From contig CM070876.1 in the NCBI GenBank assembly GCA_036365515.1, forward strand, positions 98,040,150-98,104,149: 64,000 nt of DNA. The letters are read 5' to 3'. A program made the position numbers and the translations under genes. Each line of letters opens with the position of its first letter. Position 1 is the first letter of the stretch. Positions 46,994-59,329 of this stretch are shown here, one piece after another. Source of the DNA: Torymus aiolomorphi (lineage: Eukaryota > Arthropoda > Insecta > Hymenoptera > Torymidae). The notes beneath the pieces were generated by a model. It searched no databases and was not told the DNA's origin. It was given only the letters and a program-made list of their open reading frames with translations.

Positions 46994-47511
46994 TTATAAT
47001 GGTCGATGATCTCTGGCACATATATTGTAAGCCTCGCTGTCTATTCCATACCCCAAATAAAGATCTATGTTGTGTGGACGAAAAATAATCGTGCTAAGCT
47101 TATTCTTATCTATCAAATATAAAAGATCGCCAACTGGTCGATCTATGATGTTACAGACAGCACGTATAAACCTTATCTCATGGATTTGGTTTTGAAGACA
47201 TTCGGGGTCCTTACAGTCTATCTTTTTGTAAACGGGGCAATACATCTTTCTAAACAGTCCTTTTAACGTCACCGTCACGTTAAGCTCGATGTGGTATTTA
47301 AACGGGGTCATCGCATCAAACAGATTTTTGTATTCTTTAATTAGACCGCCGTTTTTTAGAATTACTAACGCATGAATTAACGTATGCCACGATCGCCCTT
47401 GTAACGTTTTTTTATAAGCTGGATAAAGTAGACATTCATACGTGTTACAGACATTCGCATTACACTTACAACCACCGTTTCCCATTTCTTTCTGAATATA
47501 ATTCCACGCTT
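46994..47511 (-). CDS. Cassette exon A, unidentified Cys-containing protein family
   Basis: Open from a strong acceptor (AATTTTTTACAG, exon starts 47511, phase 1) through AWNYIQKEMGNGGCKCNANV, ECLLYPAYKKTLQGRSWH, IHALVILKNGGLIKEYKNLF, CPVYKKIDCKDPECLQNQIH and EIRFIRAV to TAA at 46994, about 172 residues. An internal ATG at 47485 exists but lies after conserved residues shared by B and C, so splicing is the better explanation. It sits just 36 nt beyond the DNA polymerase stop codon. The nearest upstream donors in the right phase are those ending polymerase exons 1 and 2. Intact, function unknown. Confidence 0.65.
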
Positions 47512-47549
47512 CTGTAAAAAATTAAAAATTAATAAAAAAAAATGCAAAA

Positions 47550-50500
47550 TTATTTTCTTTTTTTTTTTTTAAACCCATACGGATAGGATTCGCCGTCGGA
47601 AATAAAACATCGTTTTTTTAGAATTATTGAACATGTTTTTGTCTCTTCACAAGTTACGACCTCATGCGTAGCGGTTCTTTTAATCGTGTTATTACGCAAT
47701 TGAATATTGTTTACCGTATTTTCATTGTCACGTTGTTTTATTAATTTTAATACCGAGTCAAAATTAATTTGTAATGAATTTTTATAATTAATACGTATAC
47801 CCTTAACTTTACAGGTTTCAAACATTTCTCCTGAACCATTATACACCCGGTACGCGTAAAACTTTGGCCCTCCTGATATAAAGGTTTTTATATAAGAACC
47901 TTCACCATATATTTCTAATTCGTCTGTCATGTCTCCTAGTAACGATCCTAAGGGTGGTTCGTATTCCTTTTTCTCTCCACGCTTGCTTACGAATATAACT
48001 GAATCAGTGTCGTAATATAATACGCGCCTATCTAACGCGTGTAAATATTCAAATAATTTTAAACGGGCCTGCGCTGTGGTATATGCAGCAATAGCTACAT
48101 TTGTACAAGGGGAATTTGATGCCGAGTCCTCTTTGTAAATCCAGGATACGTACATAATATCTTCTTTTGCAGGGATACAGTTTTGGACCATTTTTTCGGG
48201 GTCATTTATCAGTTTACTTAAATCTTCATATGATTTTACGATCGTTGTTTGTGGTAGATTACCACGTTGTCCGAACTTACCCCAAAACGAATTTAAACAA
48301 AGTTTAGAAACCAACCGCATGCCTGAATTTTTTTTAATATTTTCATAGTCGAGTTTTATACCTTCTTGAATTTTGTAATTTTCTATGTATTCTGACTTGT
48401 CTTGTTCTGTTTTAACATATTTGGGCCACCCGCTCGCTTCTTGTTTGAATTTCAAAAATGTATTTATATATTCCGAAAAAAGCCCTCCGTTTTGCGACAC
48501 AGGATCGTATTTTGTAGTTTTATACTGCCAAATTACATCTACTTTTAATAATTTGTAACCTAAGTCCAAAGCTTTTTTTATTTCTATAGAAACCCATGTA
48601 CCTAACAATTTACGATCGTCAACGGTCTTATGCGAACATTCCTGTTGAGATAAATTTTCACAACAAGACCTACATAAAGGAAAAAGTAATTTATCATGGA
48701 TTCTATACGGTAAAACAGGGTGAAATAATTCGGTGGGAGGTAAAATTTCACATTTCACTATTCCTTCTACGTTTTTGTGAAAGTATTCAAAATTTACACC
48801 CGTTAAATTTAAACATTGTGGTCCTACATAAATATCCGGATGTCCTATAGGAAAAACCCCCGTCTTACAAATAAAGGGATATAACGAACAAACGTCATAA
48901 TATTTAATGATTTCATCATCCTGCGTGTCAAAATATGTTACTACATTACCTGTGCGCCCTCCATAAAACGCGTCACGCGGGTTTAAGGATATCTTTTGCG
49001 CAAGTGGGTGTTCTTTTAGAAAATTGCAAAATTCAAGATTGGTTTTTATTTTCCTATCAAAATCACATTCCCACATCTCAATGAGTTCATAACCGAAAGA
49101 TTTAATTTTATCAGATATTATTATCGTGTTTTCAAAACGCTCTAAAAAACTTGAATTATTTGTCAATATTTTATCGCGATCGTTCGGAAAACAACGAGGA
49201 CACCCATGAAAAAAAAACCGTGAAAGTGGAAGACTATCCCTGTATCTGATGTTATTTTTAAATACCCATCTACTCGTGGCCCTTGTTTTAATACATATTC
49301 GCGTGATCGTCCTGCATGTATTATTTTACAGCCTCGAGCTTTTTCCTCCCATAAAAGCCATTCAACACATTTTTGAGAGTGGTTATTGACTCGAGTGTAG
49401 CCGTTATATGGTATGAGACCTATCGTGTTTTCACGTAAAAGTTTTTACGATATACGCGAGAACATGCGCTAGCTATCGTAATACTTTCTGTGAACGGATC
49501 AACTTTTCCGGCTTGTAAAAATATTTTCCTAAATTTCATACAAGCTTGTCTTAAAATACAGACATCTTGTATACAATATTTTTTCAATTCTGTTTTTAAA
49601 TTAAATTCTGTTGTACAAGCTTCTGCGTACCATTGTAAAAACACCTCGCGTTCCTCTTTACTCATCGCATCGGGTGTGTAAAAAGAAATATCGGGATATC
49701 TACCTATATAATTTTCATTTTCTTTTTGTTAAATAAGTGTGGAAAAAATCCTTTTTCCATATCGTCGGGTAAACCAAAGGTTTTTGGTAAACAAGATAAC
49801 TTCATCGGAAGATAATTTAAACTATCTATAAATATCGTAATTCCTATTTGCAATTTTATGATGTTCCTGCCATTTAAAATTACTTGGGAACTTCTTTTTT
49901 ATTTTCAACAATATATTTAAGAATAAATTGAGCGTCAAACGCCTTGGCGTTATGGGCTATGCAAATAAAATTTTTAAAACTTTTCCTTTTAAATCTGATT
50001 ACAAACTCTAAAAATTTTGACAAACAATCATCTCCCTCGTATACGTGTTGACGTACTCCACAAAACGAACATAAATTATTTAAATTATTTGAATCACTAC
50101 ATGCATCGCAACAGAGCTGCACGACACATAAGTTTGGTGTGTGAATAAACATCGACCCCGCTAAATGTGTGTCTTGTCGTGTCTCGAAATCGTAAAACAC
50201 GAAAAACAGTTTTCTGGGTGAACACTGCTACTTTGTTTTTTGTTGTTGTTTAACACAATAGGTCTCATCATACACAAATCGTTTATAGCGTGTACGCTAT
50301 GGCACTGCTGGCAATATGTTTTACCACACTCATGTTTACGCTTCGATAAATTTATTATTTTATAACATCCCGGACAAACTTTTATATTCGAACAGATTGA
50401 TCGTTTTAAATTTTTATAATTTTTATTTCGCGCCATTGATCCTAGCCGTTTATGATTTTTAAAACAGTTTTGATTAAAAAATATCCGACCGCAATCATCG

Positions 50501-51923
50501 CACTTTATATTCGACGAATTTGTACAACTAGGGCTCGAGCTACACGCACTACATACCGCTGTACACTTATGTTGTAGAAACTGACGATATGAACGATTGC
50601 ACGGTGAACAATAAAACATTCTACTTTTAACACCTAATAAATTTAAAATTAAATTGTAGTGCCTAGCTTCCGAATAATACATAATATTTAATGTTTTTGT
50701 ATATTCCCCGCGATATCGGCTTCCCGTCATATAACGGCGCGGTACCCGTCCCAAAAGTTTCGTATTCAAATACTTTAATTTTTATATTTTTTGTTTTATA
50801 ATAAGCTTGAAATTGTGAGATTTCCGGAATACCACAACCTTCGTCCGGATTTAAGCTAACATTACACGTTTTCATTAATTTTATAGCCTGCTTTTCTTGT
50901 TCAGACGTTTTCCTAATCTGACTCCATTCTTTTGTCCATGTAGGACCACTATTTTTCCTAATAAAAACTTCACCGCAAACTAATGCCCGTGGTAAACATA
51001 AATTATCCGTATTTGTTATATTGAGAATACTTTTAGTATCTATTGTTTTTAAATCACCGCGCGGATCACCCTTCCCGTTAGGAGTTTTAATATATGTCGC
51101 CACTATTGTGAAACTGTTATCCAATCTGAATTCGCGTCTACTTTGGCATATGCGCTCAAATAAATCCCATAAATCCTTAAAATTAAAATTATTTATTGGT
51201 CGATAGTATAACCACGCTGCTCCCTGTATGAATTCGTTAGAATTCATCGTAACACCTATCACACAATCTTCCCGGCCGTGTTTTAAAAAATTAACTATAT
51301 CCCGCATCGCGTCTTCTAACCATACGATTTGGTTTGCATCATTATCGGGCTCTTTAATTTTAAAAACGATTTCCCGCGACACCATCCTAAATACCTTATT
51401 AAATTTTTCGCATTCGTTAACTATAATGATTTTACTCCTACCATTATTGATTCCAAACTCGTTCGTCGTGGTCGTCGGCTGCGCGGGTCCCCCACTACTG
51501 GTTCCTGGGACCGCTTCATCACGGTTATTGATGTTGCTGGTGGTGGTGGTGGTACTGGTAGTTGTGTCACTGTTGGTCTCTGAAACTGCTCCGTCGCCGT
51601 TGTTGCTGCTGCTGTTGAGGCTGGCGTCCTTGTCGTTAGCGGTACTGGCGCTGGTGCTGGTGGTACTGGTGTTGCTGGTGCTGCTGCTGGTGTTCAGGAC
51701 GGTGTCACTAGTGGAACTGGTACAAGCGTTTGTAGTAGTGTTGGTCTTGTTGGTGATGGTCCCATTAGCTGGTGGAAATATTATTTTAAGAAAATAGATT
51801 TTAAAATAGAGAATATAATGATATAATACAATCCACTCACCATTACGACTTTTTTTACTTGTTGACCTCGCATCGTCCTCGGCTTTTCGCTTACGTGACG
51901 GCGTCTCGTTTTCCTCTCGTGTT

Positions 51924-51955
<32 letters not shown>

Positions 51956-52355
51956 CCCGTATAAACTAGTTATTACTGATGAAATAAATGATTTTTAAAT
52001 AATTAAATTTTTCTATTTTTTTAAATAAACAAACTTTATACTTACCAAGTTTGTGATAGTGGTCCATGAGAGGTTTTACATAGCCATCTTCGCTTTTTTT
52101 TCTGGTTGACAATATCTCCCCCACTGTGATCACAGCAATGTCGCTTTTATGTAAAAATTTTTTATACAAAAAAGCTACATCGACATTGTCCGCATGTTGG
52201 AACATTTCCCGGATAATTTTTATTAAATCCTTTTCTGCTAATCGTAACAACGTTTTGAACCACTCTTCTGTATATACATTAGGATTCGCCTCCATCCCGA
52301 TCGCCAAAATCTTGGCGCAACCCGATACAACATTATGTAACACAGTTAGAGACAT
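47550..52355 (-). pseudogene. Protein-primed DNA polymerase B of the Polinton, three exons, at least six frameshifts
   Basis: Exon 1 (52046-52355, ATG) encodes a helical domain (WFKTLLRLAEKDLIKIIREM) and ends G|GTAAGT in phase 1. Exon 2 (51841-51975) has ten Asp and a KRKAEDDARSTSKKSR nuclear signal. Exon 3 starts at 51768 with a Ser/Thr-rich linker, then the usual polymerase start (FKIKEPDNDANQIVWLEDA, NTDNLCLPRAL). The introns are 70 and 72 nt. Later parts hold a Cys/His-rich zinc region (50.3-50.6 kb) and exonuclease motifs VFYDFET, AHNAKAFDAQF and YCIQDV. Polymerase motifs A (YYDVCSLYP), B (KLCLNSFWGKFG) and C (YYDTDS) lie in an intact 538-codon frame. Shifts lie near 50705, 50195, 49882, 49730, 49440 and 49213, several in homopolymers. 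It replicates the element from protein primers. Confidence 0.92.
51926..51958. repeat. (GTC)n coding trinucleotide tract
   Basis: Run of GTC on plus (GAC on minus) encoding consecutive Asp in polymerase exon 2; likely length-variable. Confidence 0.9.
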
Positions 52356-52918
52356 GTTGTTGTTATTGTCGTTGTTGTTGTTTTTAAAACACTTATTTTT
52401 AAAAACTGAAAAACTGTCACGATACACTCTTCACCGTAGAAATAACACAGACTTCAGCAAAATCCAAAAATAGACACTCGCTTCACCGAAAATCCAGAAA
52501 CGAAATAAAGAGGTAGAAATTGAAAGACAACCAAGACACACGTTTCTGAGACAATTCGAAACTGAAATGAATACCGCTCCAGTTTTCATTTACCTCATAA
52601 CCTCGGTATAGCTCGCGACAGCCCCTCCACCTTCTGAATTTTCTCGTATACACCACCCTGTGTCGGCGCCCTTGCACAGATCTGCTAATAAGAAATCTTG
52701 AAAGATTCTCAGATTGTTTTCACGTAATATGTTTACTATATTCCAGAATAGATTATATATCCAACCTAGCTGGAATGACCATCATACCTTAGGCGTTAAA
52801 AACGATTATAGATGTATCTATCCCTGGGTTCGGTGGTACATACAGCTCTCAAAACGACCGGTATATTTTTATACTCTAAATAGGACAGTCGGGTGAATCC
52901 CCCAGAGACACATTTACG

Positions 52919-52961
<43 letters not shown>

Positions 52962-53446
52962 GCACACACACACACACACACATACACACACCGATTATCC
53001 TACCACACGGCGCCATCCGATAACACCAACGCCCCACCATTACCACAACACCTATAGTACTGAAAGAGGCCTTTCTTAAACCAGCCCCACCCGGCATGGG
53101 GTCATCATGCTCACACCGTTGTCTACCACGGATTAGTCCGCTCTCGATACTCCGCCCGATAACATCACCACCTCGACACCTATACTACAGAGATATTTTC
53201 TTAAGGAGACTGTTATATTTTTCGAACGGATTTACATCTAACACAAATCGTAGTTACGAAGCGCTCGTAGACGAGTATACATCGACCCTTCACGAAAAGT
53301 ATCTTCATTACCGATCCCGTACATCGATTTCGCTAATAACACTCGCCGCCAGTGTAACAATTACAGAATCATAAAAAGTGCTTTAGATAAAATAAAGTGT
53401 TATTTCTTCGCAAATATTCTTACGTCTTTTCAAATTTCACGACATA
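52356..53446. promoter_or_regulatory. Divergent intergenic region between polymerase and the right-end gene
   Basis: Between the polymerase ATG and the plus-strand gene at 53447. Asn-codon repeats (GTTGTTGTT) just upstream of the polymerase ATG are in frame but lack an ATG. A CT/CA microsatellite lies at 52919-52981. An ATG frame at 53096-53374 (92 codons) has no recognised domain and may be leader sequence. Both genes must be controlled from here, but no specific motif is convincing. Confidence 0.45.
52919..52981. repeat. Compound (CT)n(CA)n microsatellite
   Basis: About 12 CT followed by about 19 CA dinucleotides with one CGCA. Confidence 0.95.
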
Positions 53447-54315
53447 ATGGCACAGGCTATGTTAATATCAGAAGATAGCCAATGTTCAAATGCGTTCAAA
53501 AATACGTGTACAAGAAGGAAGAGAATAACCATGACCGAGACAGAAGATAAAAGTTTAGAAAAAGCTTTAAATTTCAATATTCTTACAACCACATACCCTC
53601 TCAATAATTCAGCATCCAAAAAGGTAATTGTCGGTTTATATTACGACAAAAACTCCAAATGTTTCAAACCATTTATTCAGCTTTTGAATAGTCACTATAC
53701 GCACGGATTAAAGCTAGATTCAAATACATGGGCCGGCATTCAAAATCGTTTTCAAGACATTACACTATACTTTGACAATCTAGGAAACATCGAACGAAAC
53801 GATAAAATACAACTCAATAATGTTGATATTATTTTCACAACATCGTACGGTACTAAATCTGTTATATTCGATAAGGGATTTACAAACCAAGAGAGTACGA
53901 AAAAAGAAAAACATACACACCTGCGGTCATCATGCAAAAACGCACTTTTGAAGGTCTAAAAAGATCGGTTGTGTGTGTCGACGAAAGATTTCGTCGGCTT
54001 GAACGTATTACTTCGCTAGTGAATAACTGTAAGGATCTAATTTGTGATGAATTGTCGAGAATTATTTCGTCATCCGATTTAACAAGTACAGATAGCGAAA
54101 AGATCATCAAAACAAAATTCAAAGAACATGGTGATGAAATAAAAATACGGATTAAAGATGAATTGGACTCTGTGAAAGACCCAGCATTTGTTAAATTCTA
54201 CTTTGATATTTTGTACCTTGAATTAACTACACTCTGTTCTAATTTATTTTATCATGAACTAACGAGTATATATTGTAACGAAATTTTAAAAGGTTTCGAC
54301 TCTCAACTCATTTAA
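53447..54315 (+). pseudogene. Right-end Polinton gene of unknown function, frameshifted
   Basis: ATG 53447 opens a 150-codon frame (ALNFNILTTTYPLNNSAS, VIVGLYYDKNSKCFKPFIQL, WAGIQNRFQDITLYFDN). Near 53900, in an A-rich run, the frame fails and the product continues in another frame as KRTFEGLKRSVVCVDERFRR, ICDELSRII and KFYFDILYLEL, to the stop at 54315. Together about 289 residues. A FEGLK..CVDERFRRL block recurs in Polintons of insects as far as I recall; function unknown. It is the last gene before the right TIR and one of only two on the plus strand, transcribed outward. Confidence 0.7.
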
Positions 54316-54398
54316 ATATATATTTGTACAAAACTTTATTTTTATTCTCTACGTATTTGTAAACAGTATTATCTTTTCAAACTCGCTCATCTACATAT

Positions 54399-55473
54399 AT
54401 TCTATCTTCGATATATCTTATCGCATGTACATATATCTATTTTTCAAAAATGTATATTGTATCTTATCTCTGAAAAAATAAAACTGAATTTTCAAAAAGT
54501 ATACGTGTTTATTTTTCTCACACACTCCGATCCAAACATCCATCCATCCTTATCATCTTACTGATTTTCATTCTTTTTATTTATAAATTTACAAAACAAC
54601 ATTCTCCACTTTTAAATATTAATAAAAAAAGTTATTAAAATATTATAATCAATTGGAAATTATTTATGCCAATTTATTGACTCTGTGCAAAACAAAATAT
54701 TCAAATTAAAAAATTTTTTTAAATGTTATAAACAATCCTAATTATTTATTTATTTAAATGTATAATTATGTATGCAAATTTATTGACACTGTGCAAAACA
54801 AAAATATTCAAATTTCAAAAATTTTTTTAATTGTTATAAACAATCAAATTATTTATTTAAATTTATGCAAATATCCTTCCCTAACACCAATGTGACAAAA
54901 TATGTAAATTTATGCAAATTTCTCCCCATCTCTAAATCAGTATGCGAAAATATGCAAATATTCAAATTTTTTAAAAATTCACCACCCACAACCACCCACC
55001 TCCTCTCACCACCCATCGTCACCCACTCCACCCACTCCTCCCACCTCCCCAACTGCCAGAACCGTACCCCAAGATTATCATAACAAAAATATTCAAATTT
55101 CAAAAATTTTTTTAATTGTTATAAACAATCATAAATTATTTATTTAAATTTATGCAAATATCCTTCCCTAACACCAATGTGACAAAATATGTAAATTTAT
55201 GCAAATTTCTCCCCATCTCTAAATCAGTATCCAAAAATATGCAAATATTCAAATTTTTTAAAAATTCACCACCCACAACCACCCACCTCCTCCCACCACC
55301 CATCGTCACCCACTCCACCCACTCCTCCCACCTCCCTAACTGCCAGAACCGTACCCCAAGATTATCATCTGCCAGAACCGTACCCCAAGATTATATCTAC
55401 CCGACACCTCTTATCTCTTCACTGGCGCCATTAGGCCACGCCCCCTGTCTGCCAGAAGTGTACCCCAACTACT
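54399..55473 (-). repeat. Polinton right terminal inverted repeat
   Basis: Reverse complement of the left TIR, ends CCCCAACTACT. Contains the same two 287-bp subunits and the G-rich runs (C-rich on this strand). Confidence 0.95.
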
Positions 55474-55479
55474 GGCGTG
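55474..55479 (+). repeat. Polinton target-site duplication, right (GGCGTG)
   Basis: Identical to 35511-35516, followed by ACAGCGGACTTTGAGCAGGC, which continues the interrupted MITE. Confidence 0.97.
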
Positions 55480-55638
55480 ACAGCGGACTTTGAGCAGGCA
55501 GTGCTATAAAATAGTATACGATACTCGTGACTTAGTGGCTCTTTATTGCACGGCGTTTAGCGCCCTCGCTGCGCTCGGGCACTAACCTCACGGCGTGCCA
55601 AAAAGAGCCACTTTAGTCACACGTATCGTAATATACTA
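55474..55638. mobile_element. Second MITE copy, right half
   Basis: Matches 32632-32780 of the intact MITE (CAGTGCTATAAAATA, CACGGCGT, TCGCTGCGCTCGGGC, ATCGTAATATACTA). Confidence 0.9.
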
Positions 55639-56685
55639 TTTTAAAACAATCAGTAAAACAAATAGTATTGTTAATAAAACTTTCTACAAAAGTATAAACT
55701 AATGCAAGTACGAGTTTTCTCTGTATAATTTATACTTTTACTCTTAAAAAGTTGTGAAATCTCTCTAAAAGAATTTTTTAACAAAAGTAAAAACTTAAAA
55801 AATTATACACAATGTAATTATCATCCCTCCCTCTCCCGCCCTCTCTCTCTCGATCGTTTGCTCCCTCCATCTCACTCTCCCTCAACATATGTCACACTCT
55901 GATCCAAGAACTTTAATGAGAACCTAAATATTTTTTTAAAACAATCAGTAAAACAAATAGTATTATTAATCTCTCTCTCTCTCAACATCCGTGAAACTGA
56001 GTACCAACAAACTTTAATGAGAGCTTAAATATTTTTTTTTAAAGAATCAACACGTTTTTTAAAAACTAATTTTTTAAGTACGTTTTATAACAACATAATT
56101 TGTCTAATCCTTTTAATTCTTCTACTCTCTTCTATTCAATAAGTACTCTTTACAAATGGTAATAATTTTTTTCAAGACTATAATAATATTGCTAGAATAT
56201 AAAACTTTCTACGAAAGTATAAAATAAGGCAAGTATAGACGTTTTTTCTGGATAATCTATAAAAAACAACACAATTTGTCTAGTCCTTTTATTTCTTCGA
56301 ATCTTATCTATTCAATAAGCACTCTCTACAAATGGTAATAATTTTTTTCGTGACTGTACAAATAATCTATAAAATAATAATATTTATGATTTTGTAAAAG
56401 AAATCAAATAAATACGAATGAAAAAGTCTTTTAATTCTTTGAGTCATTGTATGCTGAACAAATTATATGTAAGTAAGTACATTCAAATTGTTCACTGCAA
56501 ATCAAACAAACGAAAGTTGTGAAATGAATTATCGATAGTCAAGTAATGCAAACAACTCCCGGAAACTACTGTAGGACTGTTCTCAGAAATGTATTCAAAT
56601 TTGTTCATCTTTCTGAGCTATACAAATTAAACACAAGAAAGTACTGAAATCAATTTATTGTAGTCAAGTACCGGCCATAAGTTAA

Positions 56686-57060
56686 GGGGTTTGGTACTCA
56701 TGCACTCTGTTTTACCGGCAGAACTCGGCAAATTCTATATTATTAAAATAAATATATCGAATTACATCTTATAAAGAGATAGTTGCCCTGTGCAATGTAA
56801 TAATCTACCAGCCTGCGCAGTTTTGAGCCCAAATATGAAGGACACCCTAAAAAATTTTGCGAACGAAATTTCGGTTATTTTTTTCGCAAAATTTTTTAGG
56901 GTGCCGTTGACATTTGAGCTCAAAACTGCGTAGGCTGGTAGATTATTACATTGCGCAGGGCAACTATCTCTTTATAAGACGTAATTCGATATATTTATTT
57001 TAATAATATAGAATTTACCGTGTTCTGCCGGTAAAATAGAGTACATGAGTACCACACCTT
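56686..57060. mobile_element. 375-bp foldback MITE flanked by TTAA
   Basis: Inverted ends GGGGTTTGGTACTCATG and (reversed) AAGGTGTGGTACTCATG, nearly palindromic throughout with AATAATCTACCAGCCTGCGC and its inverse. TTAA lies at both sides (56682-56685 and 57061-57064), and the empty site is visible at 22800 in palindromic copy 1 (AAGTTAACTTACTGACATAA). TTAA duplication suggests a piggyBac-type mobiliser; that is inferred. Confidence 0.85.
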
Positions 57061-58114
57061 TTAACTTGACTGACATAATAGAACTTTTCGTATCTAGCGT
57101 GTAAAATTACATTTTACGCCCACGTTGTAACTTCAAAATTATTCAGCCAGCGGGCATAAAATACTACTTACTGCCTAAGAGGCCCAATAGCTCACATACT
57201 CTTACAAAACTTTATAGAACCTATAGACTTGTGGGTTAACTTTATAGAACCTGTGGGTGAAAATTATTTTAATTATATAACTATAATGCCTTCTCTTTAT
57301 TTCTAAAATTCATAAGAATTTGTTCAGATATTTACGAGAAGTCAAAGCCTATATAAAAAATCGCATAGTTACCAACACATCACTATTTTTCATTATTCTT
57401 ACTCAATTTTGAACTTTCTATAATATTATGCACCTTGGGAGGAAAAGAGAAGTCTAGAGCTGCTCTAGCAGGGGTGGTCCTCCGATCTCCCAAGATGAAC
57501 AAATTTGAATACATTTCTGAGAACAGTCCTACAGTAGTTTCCGGGAGTTATTTGCATTACTTGACTATCGATAATTCATTTCACAACTTTCGTTTGTTTG
57601 ATTTGCAGTGAACAATTTGAATGTACTTACTTACATATAATTTGTTCAGCATACAATGACTCAAAGAATTAAAAGACTTTTTCATTCGTATTTATTTGAT
57701 TTCTTTTACAAAATCATAAATATTATTATTTTATAGATTATTTGTACAGTCACGAAAAAAATTATTACCATTTGTAGAGAGTGCTTATTGAATAGATAAG
57801 ATTCGAAAAAATAAAAGGACTAGACAAATTGTGTTGTTTTTTATAGATTATCCAGAAAAAACGTCTATACTTGCCTTATTTTATACTTTCGTAGAAAGTT
57901 TTATATTCTAGCAATATTATTATAGTCTTGAAAAAATTATTACCATTTGTAAAGAGTACTTATTGAATAGAAGAGAGTAGAAGAATTAAAAGGATTGGAC
58001 AAATTATGTTGTTATAGAACGTACTTAAAAAATTAGTTTTTAAAAAACATGTTGATTGTTTAAAAAAAATATTTAAGCTCTCATTAAAGTTTGTTGGTAC
58101 TCAGTTTCACGGAT

Positions 58115-58118
<4 letters not shown>

Positions 58119-58176
<58 letters not shown>
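58119..58176. repeat. (GA)n microsatellite
   Basis: About 29 GA dinucleotides within the right arm of the palindromic element. Confidence 0.95.
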
Positions 58177-58178
<2 letters not shown>

Positions 58179-58780
58179 TAATAATACTATTTGTTTTACT
58201 GATTGTTTTAAAAAAATATTTAGATTCTCATTAAAGTTCTTGGATCAGAGTGTGACATATGTTGAGGGAGAGTGAGATCGAGGGAGCAAGCGATCGAGAG
58301 AGAGAGGGGGAGAGGGAGGGGTGATAATTACATTGTGTATAATTGTTTAAGTTTTTACTTTTGTTAAAAAATTCTTTTAGAGAGATTTCACAACTTTTTA
58401 AGAGTAAAAGTATTAATTATACAGAGAAAACTTGTACTTGCATTAGTTTATACTTTTGTAGAAAGTTTTATTAACAATACTATTTGTTTTACTGATTGTT
58501 TTAAAAAAATATTTAGGCCCACATTAAAGTTCTTAGTACAGAGTTTGACACATGTTGAGGGAGAGAAAGAGGGAGAGGGAGGGAAAGAGAGGGGAGCAAG
58601 AGAGAGAGTGAGAGAGAGTGGGTGGGAGAAAGGCAGGGAAGTTGTAAAGTCATATGAAAATAATTGTTTTAATTCTTATAGATTCCTGGTAAAACTTATA
58701 CTTGCCTTATTTTATACTTTCGTAGAAAGTTTTCTGATTTCTACAAATTAATTTTAGATAAATGATAAACAAATAAATTA

Positions 58781-59329
58781 AATATATTTTAGAGAAAAAG
58801 ATGTTAATGCTTTCTTTTTGAAGGAAACATTTTTCATAGATTCTGTAGATCTTTCATAATAATTATTGTTAAGAAATCATTTGTTTTCATACAAAATTTT
58901 TGAAAAGATTTTTATAGACCTAGTTGGCAAAAGTTAAGGTGTTTGTTAGTAAGGAATTAAGTACATGTATGAAATACTAAACCAAACTTATTCTTGCTAA
59001 GTTTTTACTTTTGTAAAAAAATATTTTTTTATGTACTTTTAACTTTTGTAATTCAAAATATATAATATGAAATTTTATTAATAATAAATATAGAGATTAT
59101 TTTCAATTACATTTGTATTTTTTATAAATAATTTTAATTTGATTAATGAAATATGACATATATTCAATTATATTTTATATGTTAAGAATATATAATTTGT
59201 GTGAGTAGTGATTCTATCAATATTTACAAGATAATGATCAGCCTCGATGTTACACAAGCCATGGATCTATTTTCAAGATTTATTTATAGTTATAAACAAA
59301 ATATCATTCGACACTCTAGCTTTTACAAG
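58781..59329. other. AT-rich spacer
   Basis: No gene or repeat recognised. Confidence 0.4.

Larger units (their letters stand above)
55639..58780. mobile_element. Large palindromic foldback element, copy 2 (remainder)
   Basis: The left arm continues from 35182 (ACAATCAGTAAAACAAATAG onward) to about 57490; the right arm (57493-58780) is its inverse. TCTAGCAGGGGTGGTCCTCC at 57463 is the same central sequence as in copy 1 at 24684, but the right arm here joins directly at AGATGAACAAATTTGAATAC, so part of the inner arm has been lost. CT/GA-rich tracts lie in both arms. No transposase seen. Confidence 0.8.

Noticed and set aside
51228..51797. 189-codon plus-strand frame rich in Leu and Val
   Set aside because: It is the antisense of the Ser/Thr-rich linker and start of the polymerase.
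53096..53374. 92-codon frame upstream of the right-end gene
   Set aside because: Has an ATG but no recognised domain; more likely leader sequence, so it is mentioned only within the intergenic entry.
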